From assembly GCA_002726315.1 (NCBI GenBank), contig PBSS01000011.1, positions 1 to 45,306 on the forward strand: DNA of 45,306 bases. Reading direction: 5' to 3'. Source of the stretch: Acidimicrobiaceae bacterium. GTDB lineage: Bacteria > Actinomycetota > Acidimicrobiia > Acidimicrobiales > MedAcidi-G1. The notes beneath the pieces were generated by a model that saw only the letters and a program-made list of their open reading frames with translations, was not told the DNA's origin and did not search any database. Each line of letters opens with the position of its first letter. Position 1 is the stretch's first letter. The position numbers and the translations under genes were made by a program. Shown here piece by piece: positions 16,119 through 25,425 of the stretch.

Positions 16119-18248
16119 TCAGGACTTGAGGAGGAAGTCCGACTCAGCCTCCCCCAAGAAAAGTGCCACCTCGTCTGCTAGGCAGGGATGCCCAACTAGG
16201 CCGGTACCGTCGCCCACCAAATGCACCGCCACCTCGCGGGCCACCTCTACCCACTCCCGGTCGCGGCGCAGGGACGCAAGGCGTAAGTCGTTGCGACCCT
16301 TCTGGCGTTCACCCATGATCGTTCCCTCGCCCCGCAAATCCAGGTCAACCTCAGCCAACTCGAAGCCGTTTGTGCTGCGAACCAGGGCCCTCAGCCTCTC
16401 CTCGGAATCGGAAGTTGGTGCCTCGCCGACCAAGATGCATCTGCTTGCAGCCGATCCACGACCGACCCGGCCCCTGAGTTGGTGCAACTGCGCGATACCG
16501 AAGCGAGCCGCATCAAGCACGACCATGACCGTAGCGTTCGGTACATCCACGCCGACCTCAATGACCGTAGTGGCGACCATCACATCAAGGTCTCCCTGAC
16601 GGAAACGACTCATTGCATCCTCCCGTTCGGCGGTGCCAACCCGTCCATGGAGTAGGCCTAACCGAAGGTTGGCCAGCGGTCCGCCCGATAGCTCAGCAAA
16701 GGTCTCCTCAGCAGACCGAGCCTCGAGGGTCTCGGACTCCTCGACAAGGGGGCACACCACGTAGGCTTGAAACCCGGCCGCAACCTCGGACCTGACTGCC
16801 TGCCAGACCTCCTCGTTTGCCTCTTCCACCCAGGAGGTGGTGATGGGTGTCCGTCCAGGAGGCATCTCGTCTAGTACCGAAACATCAAGGTCTCCATAGA
16901 CGGTCATGGCGGCTGTCCTGGGAATCGGTGTCGCTGTCATGACTAGGACGTCAGGAACCGTTCCGTCGGCATTCTTTTCGCGTAACGCCGCACGCTGTTC
17001 GACACCGAACCGGTGCTGCTCGTCAATCACGACAACACCCAGCGAGTTGAACTCAAGGCCCTCCTGGATGAGTGCATGCGTGCCGATGAGGAGGTCCACG
17101 CGGCCTTCGGATAGTTCAGTGGTGATTCGCCTCCGCTCGGGTGCCGAGGTCCTGCCGGTTAGAAGGTCGACCTTGAGGGGTCTGTGTCCGAGGAGGGTCG
17201 TCGGATCTGGAACCATGAGATCGGTGAGTAGTTCGGTCACGCCCAGGTGGTGTTGTTCGGCCAACACCCCTGTTGGGGCCATCAGCGCTCCCTGGTGGCC
17301 ACCCTGCACAGCAGCCAGCATGGCTGTGACGGCTACAACGGTCTTTCCAGATCCGACATCACCCTGAAGGAGCCTGTGCATGGGGCGGGGCTGGAAGAGG
17401 TCGGCACCGATCTCGTCAATCGTTCGGATCTGGGCATCCGTCAGCGAGAACCTCAGGACTCCATGGAACGCTCTAACCAGTTCACCGTTGATGTTGTGGA
17501 CAAGCCCCTCCGTGGTGTACTCCAGCTCGACCTTGCGTTGGACAAGCTCGAGTTGGATGCGGAGTAACTCGTCGAACACGAGCCGCCTCCTCGCCTCGGC
17601 CACCTCTTTCATGGATGCAGGACGGTGAATGCCCCTGAAGGCGTCTGAGCGGCCAACAAGGCGGTATGAATCAAGAACCTCGCCAGGTACCGGATCGGCG
17701 AAACCACGGCCCTTAGTCACCCTCCGTAGCGCCTCGGCTGCCATGGAGTCAAACTCCCAGGTGTGGAGACCAGCTGCCTCGGACTGGGGGTAGACAGCGA
17801 CGATCCTGCCCGTTCGGTCACCCACCAGATCCACCACCGGGTTCGCCATCTGGTCGTGGCCCTGGTACTGGTCAACTTTTCCGAACACCACTGCCTCAGT
17901 TCCAACCGACAGTTGTCGTTCCCTCCATGGCTGGTTGAAGAAGATGAGGCGGAGCGACCCCGTATCGTCTTCAACCTTCACCTCAACAAGCGATCGCCGA
18001 TTCCGGGTGCGGCGCGCCGACACGGAGGTGACCCTTATTAGGACCATCCCCTCCTCTCCCACCGGAAGAGCTGAAATTGTGGCCTCTCTGCTCCTGTCCA
18101 GGTACCTGCGCGGGTAATAGCAGAGCATGTCCAGCACGGAGTGCACGTCGACCTTTGCCAGGGCCTTCGCTCTCTTGTCACTTACACCGTTCAAGTCAGT
18201 GACAGGCCGATCGCGCAGTTCCCTGAGGGTTACGCCGTTGCCGGCCAC
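16119..18248 (-). CDS. recG: ATP-dependent DNA helicase RecG
   Basis: Branch-migration helicase that reverses stalled forks and processes Holliday junctions. The 709-aa protein has a wedge/OB-fold domain at roughly 60-150, then superfamily 2 helicase motifs: Walker A GDVGSGKTVVAV, the PTGVLAEQH block, Walker B VVIDEQHRFGVEQR, MTATPIPRT, and motif VI QLRGRVGRGSAAS. A C-terminal ERLRALVRSTNGFELAEVDL region is also typical. It lies 12 bp downstream of the DhaL/DegV-type kinase gene, the common rpmB-fakA-recG neighbourhood in Gram-positive bacteria. Confidence 0.96.
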   Translation of the reverse strand: MAGNGVTLRELRDRPVTDLNGVSDKRAKALAKVDVHSVLDMLCYYPRRYLDRSREATISALPVGEEGMVLIRVTSVSARRTRNRRSLVEVKVEDDTGSLRLIFFNQPWRERQLSVGTEAVVFGKVDQYQGHDQMANPVVDLVGDRTGRIVAVYPQSEAAGLHTWEFDSMAAEALRRVTKGRGFADPVPGEVLDSYRLVGRSDAFRGIHRPASMKEVAEARRRLVFDELLRIQLELVQRKVELEYTTEGLVHNINGELVRAFHGVLRFSLTDAQIRTIDEIGADLFQPRPMHRLLQGDVGSGKTVVAVTAMLAAVQGGHQGALMAPTGVLAEQHHLGVTELLTDLMVPDPTTLLGHRPLKVDLLTGRTSAPERRRITTELSEGRVDLLIGTHALIQEGLEFNSLGVVVIDEQHRFGVEQRAALREKNADGTVPDVLVMTATPIPRTAAMTVYGDLDVSVLDEMPPGRTPITTSWVEEANEEVWQAVRSEVAAGFQAYVVCPLVEESETLEARSAEETFAELSGGPLANLRLGLLHGRVGTAEREDAMSRFRQGDLDVMVATTVIEVGVDVPNATVMVVLDAARFGIAQLHQLRGRVGRGSAASRCILVGEAPTSDSEERLRALVRSTNGFELAEVDLDLRGEGTIMGERQKGRNDLRLASLRRDREWVEVAREVAVHLVGDGTGLVGHPCLADEVALFLGEAESDFLLKS

Positions 18249-18260
18249 GCCTTCGGCCCC

Positions 18261-19901
18261 CTACTCGATTCCCAAGTAGTAGGGATAGAGGGGTTGTCCG
18301 CCGACATGGGTCTCGACCTCGATATCGGGGTGTCCGACTTCGAGCCAAGAGACGACGGATGCCGTCGTAGCCTCGTCGGCATCAACACCTTCGATGAGGG
18401 TCACAAGTTCGTGCTCATCTGTCAGCACAGCGTCGAGGAGGCCGGTCGTTACAGCAAAGAGGGAATCGGCAATGACCCTCACCTTTCCACCAGAAAGGCC
18501 CAGGTGGTCTCCCTCGCTGATGGCACCAGCGTCACTGGCAGCATCGCGTACAGCCACGGTGACCTCTCCAGCCAGGACCGATGATGCAGCCGTTGCCATT
18601 GCTGCAGCATTGCCGTCTGCTGTCCCACGCGGGTCGTATTCGAGGAGCGAGGCGAAGCCCTCCGTTACCCCGCGGGTCGGGACAACCCTCACCGTCTTGT
18701 CAGTCTGGCCGTCAACCTGCTCAGCAACCGGAATGATGTTGCCGTTGTTGGGGAGCAGGACGACCTGGTCTGCTGGCACGGCTTCGACCGCCTCGAGCAG
18801 GTCGGTGGTTGACGGGTTCATCGACTGTCCACCAAGGACGACCCTGCGCACACCCAAGGACCTAAAGATCTGACGCAGCCCCTCACCGTTGGCCACGGCA
18901 ACAACGGCACAGTCAACAGGATCAGTCGGCCCTCCATCATCGATGTTGTCACGAACCCACGCCTGCTCCTCAACCTCCTCGTAGAGGTCTGTGACCCGTA
19001 TCCGGTGTGGACGACCCACAGCGATTCCGGCCTCAATGGCTGCACCGATTTCATCGGTGTGGACGTGGCAGTTCCAGATTCCATCACCACCCACCACCAC
19101 GATCGAGTCACCGAGGGAGTCCCACTCCTCCTTGAACCCCGGGACACTCTCATCAGGGGCATCCAAGAAGTACATCACCTCGTACCTGGTGCCTTCCTGT
19201 ACGGATGGGTGAGACTCGGCTGAAAACCCACCGCCCGGGCCGGAGACCTCGGGCGGATCCGGTAGTGGTCGGCCATCGATCACCGTCAACAGGGCATCCA
19301 ACAAGAGCAGGTAACCGCTCCCCCCCGCATCGACCACCCCAGCCTCGGCCAGTACAGGAAGGAGTTCAGGTGTCCGCTCGAGGGACTCGCCACCTGCTGC
19401 ACGTGCTGTCGCAGCGACAGAGAGGAGGTCGCCACCCGCCTCAGCAGCACTGAGCGCTGCAGTTGACGACTCTCGGACCACAGTCAGGATCGTCCCCTCG
19501 ACGGGTCTCATGACCGCCGTATAGGCGGCGGCCGAGGCACTGGCCAAGCCGTCGGCCAACACTCGGCCGTCCACAGGGCCATGGTCGCCACCAGAGCCAC
19601 TCATCACCTCCATGAGGCCGCGAAGGATCTGCGAGAGGATGACGCCGGAGTTCCCGCGGGCACCCATCAGAGAGCCGTGCGAGATTGCGCCGGCAACCGT
19701 TGCCATGTCTGAGCCATCTTCGAGTTGGTCCAGCCCGGCCACCACCGATTCAACTGTCATGTACATGTTGGTGCCGGTGTCCCCGTCTGGGACCGGATAG
19801 ACATTCAGGAGATTGAGGACCTCACGGTGGCTCGACAGGACATCAGCAAACCCATGCATGGTCGAACGAAGGGAGCCAGCGTCCAGGGAGAGGATCGTCA
19901 C
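18261..19901 (-). CDS. DAK2/DhaL-domain kinase, FakA/YloV-like
   Basis: Two-part protein of 546 aa. The N-terminal DhaL nucleotide-binding domain shows NVYPVPDGDTGTNMYMTV (Mg-ATP-binding aspartates) and GSLMGARGNSGVILSQILRG. The C-terminal half resembles the FakA/YloV family. Staphylococcal FakA phosphorylates fatty acids bound to DegV-type FakB partners; no FakB gene is seen here, so fatty-acid kinase activity is inferred. The start is set at GTG 19901 because MTILSLDAGSLRSTMHGFAD is the family N-terminus. It is divergent from rpmB and followed closely by recG. Confidence 0.88.
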   Translation of the reverse strand: MTILSLDAGSLRSTMHGFADVLSSHREVLNLLNVYPVPDGDTGTNMYMTVESVVAGLDQLEDGSDMATVAGAISHGSLMGARGNSGVILSQILRGLMEVMSGSGGDHGPVDGRVLADGLASASAAAYTAVMRPVEGTILTVVRESSTAALSAAEAGGDLLSVAATARAAGGESLERTPELLPVLAEAGVVDAGGSGYLLLLDALLTVIDGRPLPDPPEVSGPGGGFSAESHPSVQEGTRYEVMYFLDAPDESVPGFKEEWDSLGDSIVVVGGDGIWNCHVHTDEIGAAIEAGIAVGRPHRIRVTDLYEEVEEQAWVRDNIDDGGPTDPVDCAVVAVANGEGLRQIFRSLGVRRVVLGGQSMNPSTTDLLEAVEAVPADQVVLLPNNGNIIPVAEQVDGQTDKTVRVVPTRGVTEGFASLLEYDPRGTADGNAAAMATAASSVLAGEVTVAVRDAASDAGAISEGDHLGLSGGKVRVIADSLFAVTTGLLDAVLTDEHELVTLIEGVDADEATTASVVSWLEVGHPDIEVETHVGGQPLYPYYLGIE

Positions 19902-20048
19902 GGTCCACGAGCGTAACCAACAGCGCGGCACGGGCAGTCAGATCCCGGTACGTGAGGTGGCAAGGGTTGGAGACACTGGGTTTTTGACCGTACGCTTCTA
20001 CAGTTCCGCTACCGGCCCATGAGGCCGACGAGAAGACCAAGGTGTGTG

Positions 20049-20261
20049 ATGGCGTCCGTCTGTGAGATCTGTGGCAAGAAGCCCTGGTTCGGCAAATCCC
20101 TAAGCCACTCCCATCGGCGGACCAACCGCCGCTGGAACCCCAACATCCAGCGTGTGCGTGCGGTAGTTGGCAAGACCACTCGGCGAATAGACGTCTGCAC
20201 TGGTTGCATAAAGGCAGGCAAGGTCACTAAGGCCGCCCACCGGTCTGCCGAGCGGGCCTGA
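20049..20261 (+). CDS. rpmB: 50S ribosomal protein L28, zinc-binding form
   Basis: Large-subunit protein of 70 aa starting [20 protein letters not shown]. It contains C5/C8 and C50/C53 (CEIC, CTGC), the zinc-binding version. Further landmarks are [14 protein letters not shown] and a basic KVTKAAHR tail. ATG 20049 is preceded by AAGG at suitable spacing; an upstream in-frame ATG at 20019 would add non-family residues. Divergent from the DhaL-type kinase gene across 147 bp. Confidence 0.96.
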   Translation: MASVCEICGKKPWFGKSLSHSHRRTNRRWNPNIQRVRAVVGKTTRRIDVCTGCIKAGKVTKAAHRSAERA

Positions 20262-20291
20262 ATCGTCCCCAGACAGGCAAATGGAGACGCT

Positions 20292-20516
20292 GTGCAAGGT
20301 GTGATCAAGTCCTACGACCCGGGCACAGGGGACGGGATCGTGGTCCGCGAGTCCGATCTGGCTGAATTCGACCTAGCTGATGATGCTCTGGAGGGATCGA
20401 TCTTTCGCATGCTCCGACAGGGCCAGCGGGTCGTCTTCGACCTTGATCGCGACGGCCGAGCAAGTGGCCTATCCCTCGGCTCCGAGGTCGACATGGGCAC
20501 ACCCGACTTGTCTTGA
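20292..20516 (+). CDS. Cold-shock-domain-like small protein
   Basis: A 74-aa protein beginning at GTG 20292, 30 bp after rpmB. The pattern VIKSYDPGTGDGIVVRESD, then a segment ending in RQGQRVVFDLDRDGRASGL, follows the beta-strand layout of cold-shock proteins (G-x-I/V-K-x-Y/F-x-x-x-x-G-x-G-x-I, later G-x-x-V-x-F-x-L). The canonical aromatic RNP1 (KGFGFI) and RNP2 (VFVH) residues are mostly absent, so nucleic-acid binding is uncertain. Probably co-transcribed with rpmB. Confidence 0.7.
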   Translation: MQGVIKSYDPGTGDGIVVRESDLAEFDLADDALEGSIFRMLRQGQRVVFDLDRDGRASGLSLGSEVDMGTPDLS

Positions 20517-20585
20517 TAGCAACGGACAGGTGTCACACCTGGTCGTGTGGCAATTGGCGCTCCATCCGTATAGCAATGGGATTGC

Positions 20586-22376
20586 ATGGCACCAACCGGT
20601 AATCGCCAACTGATCCAATGGATCTCCCATTGGCAGGAGATCCTCTCACCCGACCAGATCCACTGGTGTGACGGCTCTGAGGCCGAATACGACAGACTGG
20701 CTAGCGAGCTTGTCAAGGTGGGTACTTTCAAACGTCTCAATGACGACCTCAGGGAGAACAGCTACCTCGCTCTTTCCGACCCAGCTGACGTGGCCAGGGT
20801 CGAGGACCGTACCTACATCGCCACCACCGATCCTGGAGACGCCGGCCCCACTAACAACTGGTGCGATCCTGATGACTTAAAGGCCAAGATGCTGGCGCTG
20901 TACACAGGCGCCATGCAGGGCCGCACAATGTACGTAGTTCCTTTCAGCATGGGCCCTCTTGGCTCACCCATCGCTCACATCGGCGTACAGCTAACCGACT
21001 CTCCCTACGTGGTCGTGAACATGCGGACAATGACCCGCATGGGCCAAGCAGTTCTCGACTCCCTAGGTGACGACCCGTTCGTCCCCTGTGTGCACTCGGT
21101 TGGCTTCCCGCTGTCTGAAGGGATCCAAGACGTCCCGTGGCCATGTGACGCCGACAACAAGTACATCTCCCACTTCCCAGAAACCAGAGAAATCTGGTCG
21201 TATGGATCCGGCTACGGGGGTAACGCCCTCCTCGGGAAGAAGTGCTTCGCCCTGCGGATCGCGTCCACCATGGCCCGTGACGGTGGGTGGCTGGCTGAAC
21301 ACATGCTCATCCTCGGTATCACGCCGCCCAACGGCGAGAAGCACTACATAGCAGCTGCCTTCCCTTCAGCGTGCGGCAAGACAAACATGGCCATGCTCGT
21401 ACCGACCCTCCCCGGCTGGACCGTCGAGACAGTCGGCGACGACATCGCTTGGATGAAGTTTGGTAAAGACGGGCGCCTCTACGCCATCAATCCAGAAGCC
21501 GGTTTCTTCGGCGTGGCACCGGGCACCTCACTAAAAACCAATGCCAACGCCATGAAGACCCTCTGGGGAAACTGCATCTATACGAATGTGGCCACCACCT
21601 CTGATGGTGACGTCTGGTGGGAGGGCATGACTGATGAGTCGCCCGACGAACTGACCGACTGGAGGGGTGAGCACTGGACACCTGATAGCGACACACGCGC
21701 CGCACACCCCAACGCTCGCTTCACCGCGCCGGCTTCCCAGTGCCCCTCCATAGCTCCCGAGTGGGAAGATCCGGATGGGGTACCAATCTCGGCGATCCTG
21801 TTCGGAGGCCGCAGAGCCACCAACGTCCCTCTCGTGACCGAAGCGCGTAGTTGGGAACACGGGGTGTTTCTTGGTTCGATCATGAGCTCTGAGAAGACTG
21901 CCGCTGCAGCCGGAACCGTGGGCCAGGTGCGCTTTGATCCCTTCGCCATGCTCCCCTTCGTCGGCTACAACATCGGCGACTACTTCGCTCACTGGCTGGA
22001 GATGGGGTTGAGTACCAACTCGGTAGATCTACCTCGGATGTACTGGGTGAACTGGTTCCGCAAGGACACCAACGGAGACTTCATGTGGCCCGGATTCGGC
22101 GACAATGTCAGAATCCTGAAGTGGGTGCTGGAGAGGATTGACGGAACAGGTGAAGCGGTCGCCAAAGCCACGGGCCTAGTACCCGCTCCCAACTCCATAG
22201 ACCGTGACGGCCTGGGCCTGAGCGATGGGGACATGGCCGCCCTACTGGCTGTTGACAACGACGCATGGCAGAGCGAGGCCGACCTGATCGAACAGCACTA
22301 CGCCCGTATTGGCGACAAACTCCCCGAGGAGTTGCGCAACCAGTTGTCCGACTTGCGCAGGCGACTCACGGCCTGA
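20586..22376 (+). CDS. pckG: Phosphoenolpyruvate carboxykinase (GTP)
   Basis: Converts oxaloacetate and GTP to PEP, GDP and CO2 (EC 4.1.1.32), linking the TCA cycle to gluconeogenesis. At 596 aa it has the family length. Diagnostic segments include [20 protein letters not shown] cores, the kinase P-loop [13 protein letters not shown] near residue 260, and TVGDDIAWM for metal binding. The guanine-binding region is also present ([20 protein letters not shown]). It begins at ATG 20586, 69 bp after the cold-shock-like gene, and ends only seven bases from a convergent gene. Confidence 0.97.
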   Translation: MAPTGNRQLIQWISHWQEILSPDQIHWCDGSEAEYDRLASELVKVGTFKRLNDDLRENSYLALSDPADVARVEDRTYIATTDPGDAGPTNNWCDPDDLKAKMLALYTGAMQGRTMYVVPFSMGPLGSPIAHIGVQLTDSPYVVVNMRTMTRMGQAVLDSLGDDPFVPCVHSVGFPLSEGIQDVPWPCDADNKYISHFPETREIWSYGSGYGGNALLGKKCFALRIASTMARDGGWLAEHMLILGITPPNGEKHYIAAAFPSACGKTNMAMLVPTLPGWTVETVGDDIAWMKFGKDGRLYAINPEAGFFGVAPGTSLKTNANAMKTLWGNCIYTNVATTSDGDVWWEGMTDESPDELTDWRGEHWTPDSDTRAAHPNARFTAPASQCPSIAPEWEDPDGVPISAILFGGRRATNVPLVTEARSWEHGVFLGSIMSSEKTAAAAGTVGQVRFDPFAMLPFVGYNIGDYFAHWLEMGLSTNSVDLPRMYWVNWFRKDTNGDFMWPGFGDNVRILKWVLERIDGTGEAVAKATGLVPAPNSIDRDGLGLSDGDMAALLAVDNDAWQSEADLIEQHYARIGDKLPEELRNQLSDLRRRLTA

Positions 22377-22383
22377 GGCGCTA

Positions 22384-22776
22384 TCAGCCCGCCCCAACAA
22401 GCATGGCCCGGATTCCAAGCCCCATCAGGAACAGGCTTGCGAAGCCGTAGAGCAGGTAACGGTGGGCCCTCATGCTTTGCCTATAGCTGTAGACGATTCC
22501 CACGGTGATGAACGCAACGAAGCCATAAAACAAGTGGAACTGTGGAGGATCGATCCCCTGGCCCGCTACTAGGCCCACCCCGATAGAGACCTGGGCAACT
22601 ATCGACAACTGCACTAGGGCGATGAACCACCAAAGAGAGCGCCCGCGCAGGACCGCGACACGGTGGGCGGCAAGCGCCCAGGCGCCTGCCATGCCGTTAC
22701 CCATCACCATCACCCACGCCACGCCCTCGTGGATGTCATGGAGGCTGCCCAGGGTCAACAGGAACGAGTGAGACAT
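22384..22776 (-). CDS. Small integral membrane protein of unknown function
   Basis: A 130-aa protein with about four hydrophobic helices: VAWVMVMGNGMAGAWALAA, LWWFIALVQLSIVAQVSIGV, FHLFYGFVAFITVGIVYS, YLLYGFASLFLMGLGIRAML. Histidines lie at helix ends (LGSLHDIHEG, AAHRV, QFHLFYGF), which could bind heme or metal, but no family motif is recognised. It is convergent with pckG (seven-base gap) and has no obvious strong ribosome-binding site. Hydrophobic periodicity and lack of a better frame support coding. Confidence 0.75.
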   Translation of the reverse strand: MSHSFLLTLGSLHDIHEGVAWVMVMGNGMAGAWALAAHRVAVLRGRSLWWFIALVQLSIVAQVSIGVGLVAGQGIDPPQFHLFYGFVAFITVGIVYSYRQSMRAHRYLLYGFASLFLMGLGIRAMLVGAG

Positions 22777-22842
22777 CTGACAATCATGCCTTCGATGGAA
22801 CTCGGAGCCTCCCCCTCCATGCCCAACTCCGACACTCTGGGA

Positions 22843-23985
22843 TCAGGCCACCGCGCCAGAGGACCTAAGGGCGGCTATCTCGCCGGTGTCATAGCCGACC
22901 ATGGAAAGGACCTCGTCAGTGTGTTGACCCGGGTGTGCCGGTGGACGGCGAACCTCGCCAGGGGTGCGGCTCAGCCTCGGTGCAGGACCTGGCTGAACCA
23001 GTCCTGCCACCTCGACGAAAGTCCCACGCTCAACATTGTGTGGATGCTCGATGGCCTCTTGAGCATTCAGAACGGGCGCGTAACAGACATCGCTCCCCTG
23101 GAGAATCTCATCCCATTCGTCGCGGGTCCGGGTGGCAACGACATCGGCGATTCGCTGCTTCAATTCGGGCCACCTAGAACGATCGTGTTGGTCTGCGAAC
23201 TCCTCTGGATCAAGACCCAGTTTGTCGATCAATTCGGCGTAGAACTGCGGCTCGATTGAGCCGATCGAGATCCATCCACCATCGGAGCACTCGTACACGT
23301 CGTAGTAATGGGCACCGGTGTCAAGCATATTTCTACCTCTGTCCGGGTCCCAAAAGCCGGTTGCCATCATTCCATGGAACATGCCCATGAGGCTGGCGGA
23401 TCCATCCACCATCGCGGCATCCACCACCTGACCCTCTCCAGATGAGCGGGCCTCCAACAATGCACAAACCATGCCGAATGCCAAGTACATTCCGCCACCA
23501 CCAAAGTCCCCCACTAGGTTCAACGGTGGTACGGGCCCCGAGTCATCCCTCCCTATGTGTGCCAGTGCACCAGCCAGTGCTATGTAGTTGATGTCGTGTC
23601 CCGCTGCCTGCGAATAGGGGCCCTCCTGGCCCCAACCTGTCATTCTCCCGTACACGATGGCAGGGTTTCGGGCCTTGCAGTCCTCGGGTCCGATACCCAG
23701 CCGCTCAGCCACCCCGGGACGGAAGCCCTCAAAGACCATCTCGGCCCTTTCAACAAGGCACATGGCCACCTCAAGGCCTTCGGCCGACTTGAGGTCAACA
23801 CCCACACTGCGCCTCCCACGGTCGTTGACCGTCACCGGTGGCACAGCCGGGTCACCCCCCCGCACTGCGCTGGCTCGGTCGATGCGCACTACCTCGGCAC
23901 CCATGTCGGCCAGCATCATTCCGCAAAATGGTCCAGGGCCGATTCCGGCCAGTTCCAGAACCAGGACACCATCAAGAGCTCCCAT
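22843..23985 (-). CDS. Alpha-methylacyl-CoA racemase, CaiB/BaiF family
   Basis: Class III CoA-transferase-fold enzyme that interconverts (2R)- and (2S)-methylacyl-CoA for beta-oxidation of branched lipids or sterol side chains. The 380-aa product from ATG 23985 begins MGALDGVLVLELAGIGPGPF. Residues matching the catalytic set of mycobacterial MCR (R91, H126, D156, E241) occur at a constant offset of four: R95, H130 (AGHDINYIAL), D160 (NLVGDFGGG) and E245 (GSIEPQFY). That constant offset separates it from generic CaiB transferases. The first 14 bases overlap the 3' end of the alpha/beta hydrolase gene, so the two are probably co-translated. Confidence 0.93.
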   Translation of the reverse strand: MGALDGVLVLELAGIGPGPFCGMMLADMGAEVVRIDRASAVRGGDPAVPPVTVNDRGRRSVGVDLKSAEGLEVAMCLVERAEMVFEGFRPGVAERLGIGPEDCKARNPAIVYGRMTGWGQEGPYSQAAGHDINYIALAGALAHIGRDDSGPVPPLNLVGDFGGGGMYLAFGMVCALLEARSSGEGQVVDAAMVDGSASLMGMFHGMMATGFWDPDRGRNMLDTGAHYYDVYECSDGGWISIGSIEPQFYAELIDKLGLDPEEFADQHDRSRWPELKQRIADVVATRTRDEWDEILQGSDVCYAPVLNAQEAIEHPHNVERGTFVEVAGLVQPGPAPRLSRTPGEVRRPPAHPGQHTDEVLSMVGYDTGEIAALRSSGAVA

Positions 23986-24844
23986 TGGAACCCCCAGTTG
24001 TCGTACAACCCGACAGCGCAGCCTCAACGTTCAGTGCATGTGTGGAGATGGCATCGACTAGGTGGGGCCAGGCACCTGCTGGCAAGTCATGGCCCCAGCC
24101 TTCGATTAGTACGATGACTGCGCCCGGCACGATCGCTGCCGTCCTCTGACCGCCACTCATTGGAATAAGGGTGTCTGCAGTTCCATGGACCACACACGTC
24201 GGCACGTTCAGGGTCTTGAGGGCCTCCTCCCTGTTGCCAGAGCCCGCGGCGAACTGCCGGTTGAAGGCATCACTGGACTGGATAGAGCGAGCCGCGTAGC
24301 GGGTGAACGTAGCTAGGGCATGGTCGTCGTCATGCCATTCGGGACTGGCCCAGAGCCGACGGTCAGCCAAGTCCTTTTCAACCCGTTCCCCTGGTGCATC
24401 GGGTGCGGATGCCACCAGGGCGACGAGTATCTCACTAGAGGGCACGCCGAATTCGAGGTTGCCCGTGTTGGAACCCATCGAGACCAGGCTGCGGGTCCGG
24501 TCCGGATATTCGATGGCAAAGGTCTGGGCAATCATCCCCCCGAGGGAGAATCCCACGATGTGGGCACTTTTGGCACCTAGGTGGTCGAGAAGGCCAACGG
24601 CATCAGCAGCCATGTCAGCAAGGGTGTATGAATCACCGTCCTCGACCATCGTAGACAAGCCACTGTCCCGGTGGTCGTAGCGAACTACCCGAAAGCCAGT
24701 GGCCGCCAAGCACTCACAAAAGCCCTCCTCCCAGAGCAGCAACTGGCTACCAAGACCGTGCATCAACAAGATCATGGGTGCGTTGGCGTCGCCGAACGAT
24801 TCATAGCAAAGGTGTATTCCGGTCGGCAGTTTGGCAGTGCTCAC
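23972..24844 (-). CDS. Alpha/beta-fold hydrolase
   Basis: Soluble 290-aa hydrolase. Oxyanion-hole motif LLMHGLGSQ, nucleophile elbow GFSLGG with S100, acid D224 (HGTADTLIP) and base H252 (EGWGHDLP) form a complete triad. The YDHRDSGLS segment after the first strand is common in esterase/lactonase members. The substrate is not readable from sequence. Overlap with the racemase gene suggests a thioester or ester from lipid or sterol breakdown, which is inference. Divergent from the acetyltransferase gene across 81 bp. Confidence 0.9.
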   Translation of the reverse strand: MSTAKLPTGIHLCYESFGDANAPMILLMHGLGSQLLLWEEGFCECLAATGFRVVRYDHRDSGLSTMVEDGDSYTLADMAADAVGLLDHLGAKSAHIVGFSLGGMIAQTFAIEYPDRTRSLVSMGSNTGNLEFGVPSSEILVALVASAPDAPGERVEKDLADRRLWASPEWHDDDHALATFTRYAARSIQSSDAFNRQFAAGSGNREEALKTLNVPTCVVHGTADTLIPMSGGQRTAAIVPGAVIVLIEGWGHDLPAGAWPHLVDAISTHALNVEAALSGCTTTGGSNGSS

Positions 24845-24925
24845 ACAGCCATCATCGGATGCCAGCAGTCGTTGGGCAAGCCGGGCGGGACTTCCTAGCC
24901 CCGGGGGGCGGGTACCGTCGCCCTT

Positions 24926-25360
24926 GTGAGGACCATCAGAGACTGCAAATTCAGCGAACTCGACACATCAACCCTCTACTCGATTATGCGGTTACGCGCA
25001 GTGGTCTTTGTGGTCGAACAAGACATTGTCTACACCGACCCCGACGATCGCGACTCCGAGGACGGCACCCGGCACGTCTTCGTCGACGGGGCCGGAGGCG
25101 TCGTCTCTTACCTACGGGTCCTGGCTGAGGATGACGGAAAACACAGAATCGGCAGGGTCGTAACCGACCAGGCACACAGGAGCCAGGGCCTAGCTAGGAG
25201 GCTCATCGACCATGTTCACGGGTCCACTCCAGGACGAATAACCCTCCACGCCCAGGCGCACCTCGAGGACTGGTACCGGTCGCTGGGCTATGAGAGGACC
25301 GGACCGGACTTCGATGATGAGGGACTCCCCCACGTTCCAATGGAACGAACTGCCATCTGA
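24926..25360 (+). CDS. GNAT acetyltransferase, ElaA type
   Basis: A 144-aa acetyl-CoA-dependent N-acetyltransferase starting at GTG 24926. It matches the ElaA subfamily: FSELDTSTLYSIMRLRAVVF, then VVEQDIVYTDPDDRD; the acetyl-CoA loop RIGRVVTDQAHRSQGLARRL; ITLHAQAHLEDWYRSLGYE; and the end motif DDEGLPHVPMERT. The substrate of ElaA proteins is not established. It is a single gene, 65 bp ahead of uvrD2 on the same strand. Confidence 0.9.
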   Translation: MRTIRDCKFSELDTSTLYSIMRLRAVVFVVEQDIVYTDPDDRDSEDGTRHVFVDGAGGVVSYLRVLAEDDGKHRIGRVVTDQAHRSQGLARRLIDHVHGSTPGRITLHAQAHLEDWYRSLGYERTGPDFDDEGLPHVPMERTAI

Positions 25361-25425
25361 CGGTGCACTACAGGGACCGACATCTCCCGGGGAATGCCGT
25401 CACCTCCTGTGGGTAGGGTGCGGTC

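Noticed and set aside
19984-20004. TTGACC / TACAGT as an rpmB promoter
   Set aside because: The two hexamers are only nine bases apart, too close for a sigma-70-type promoter, and no alternative partner at 16-18 bases was found.
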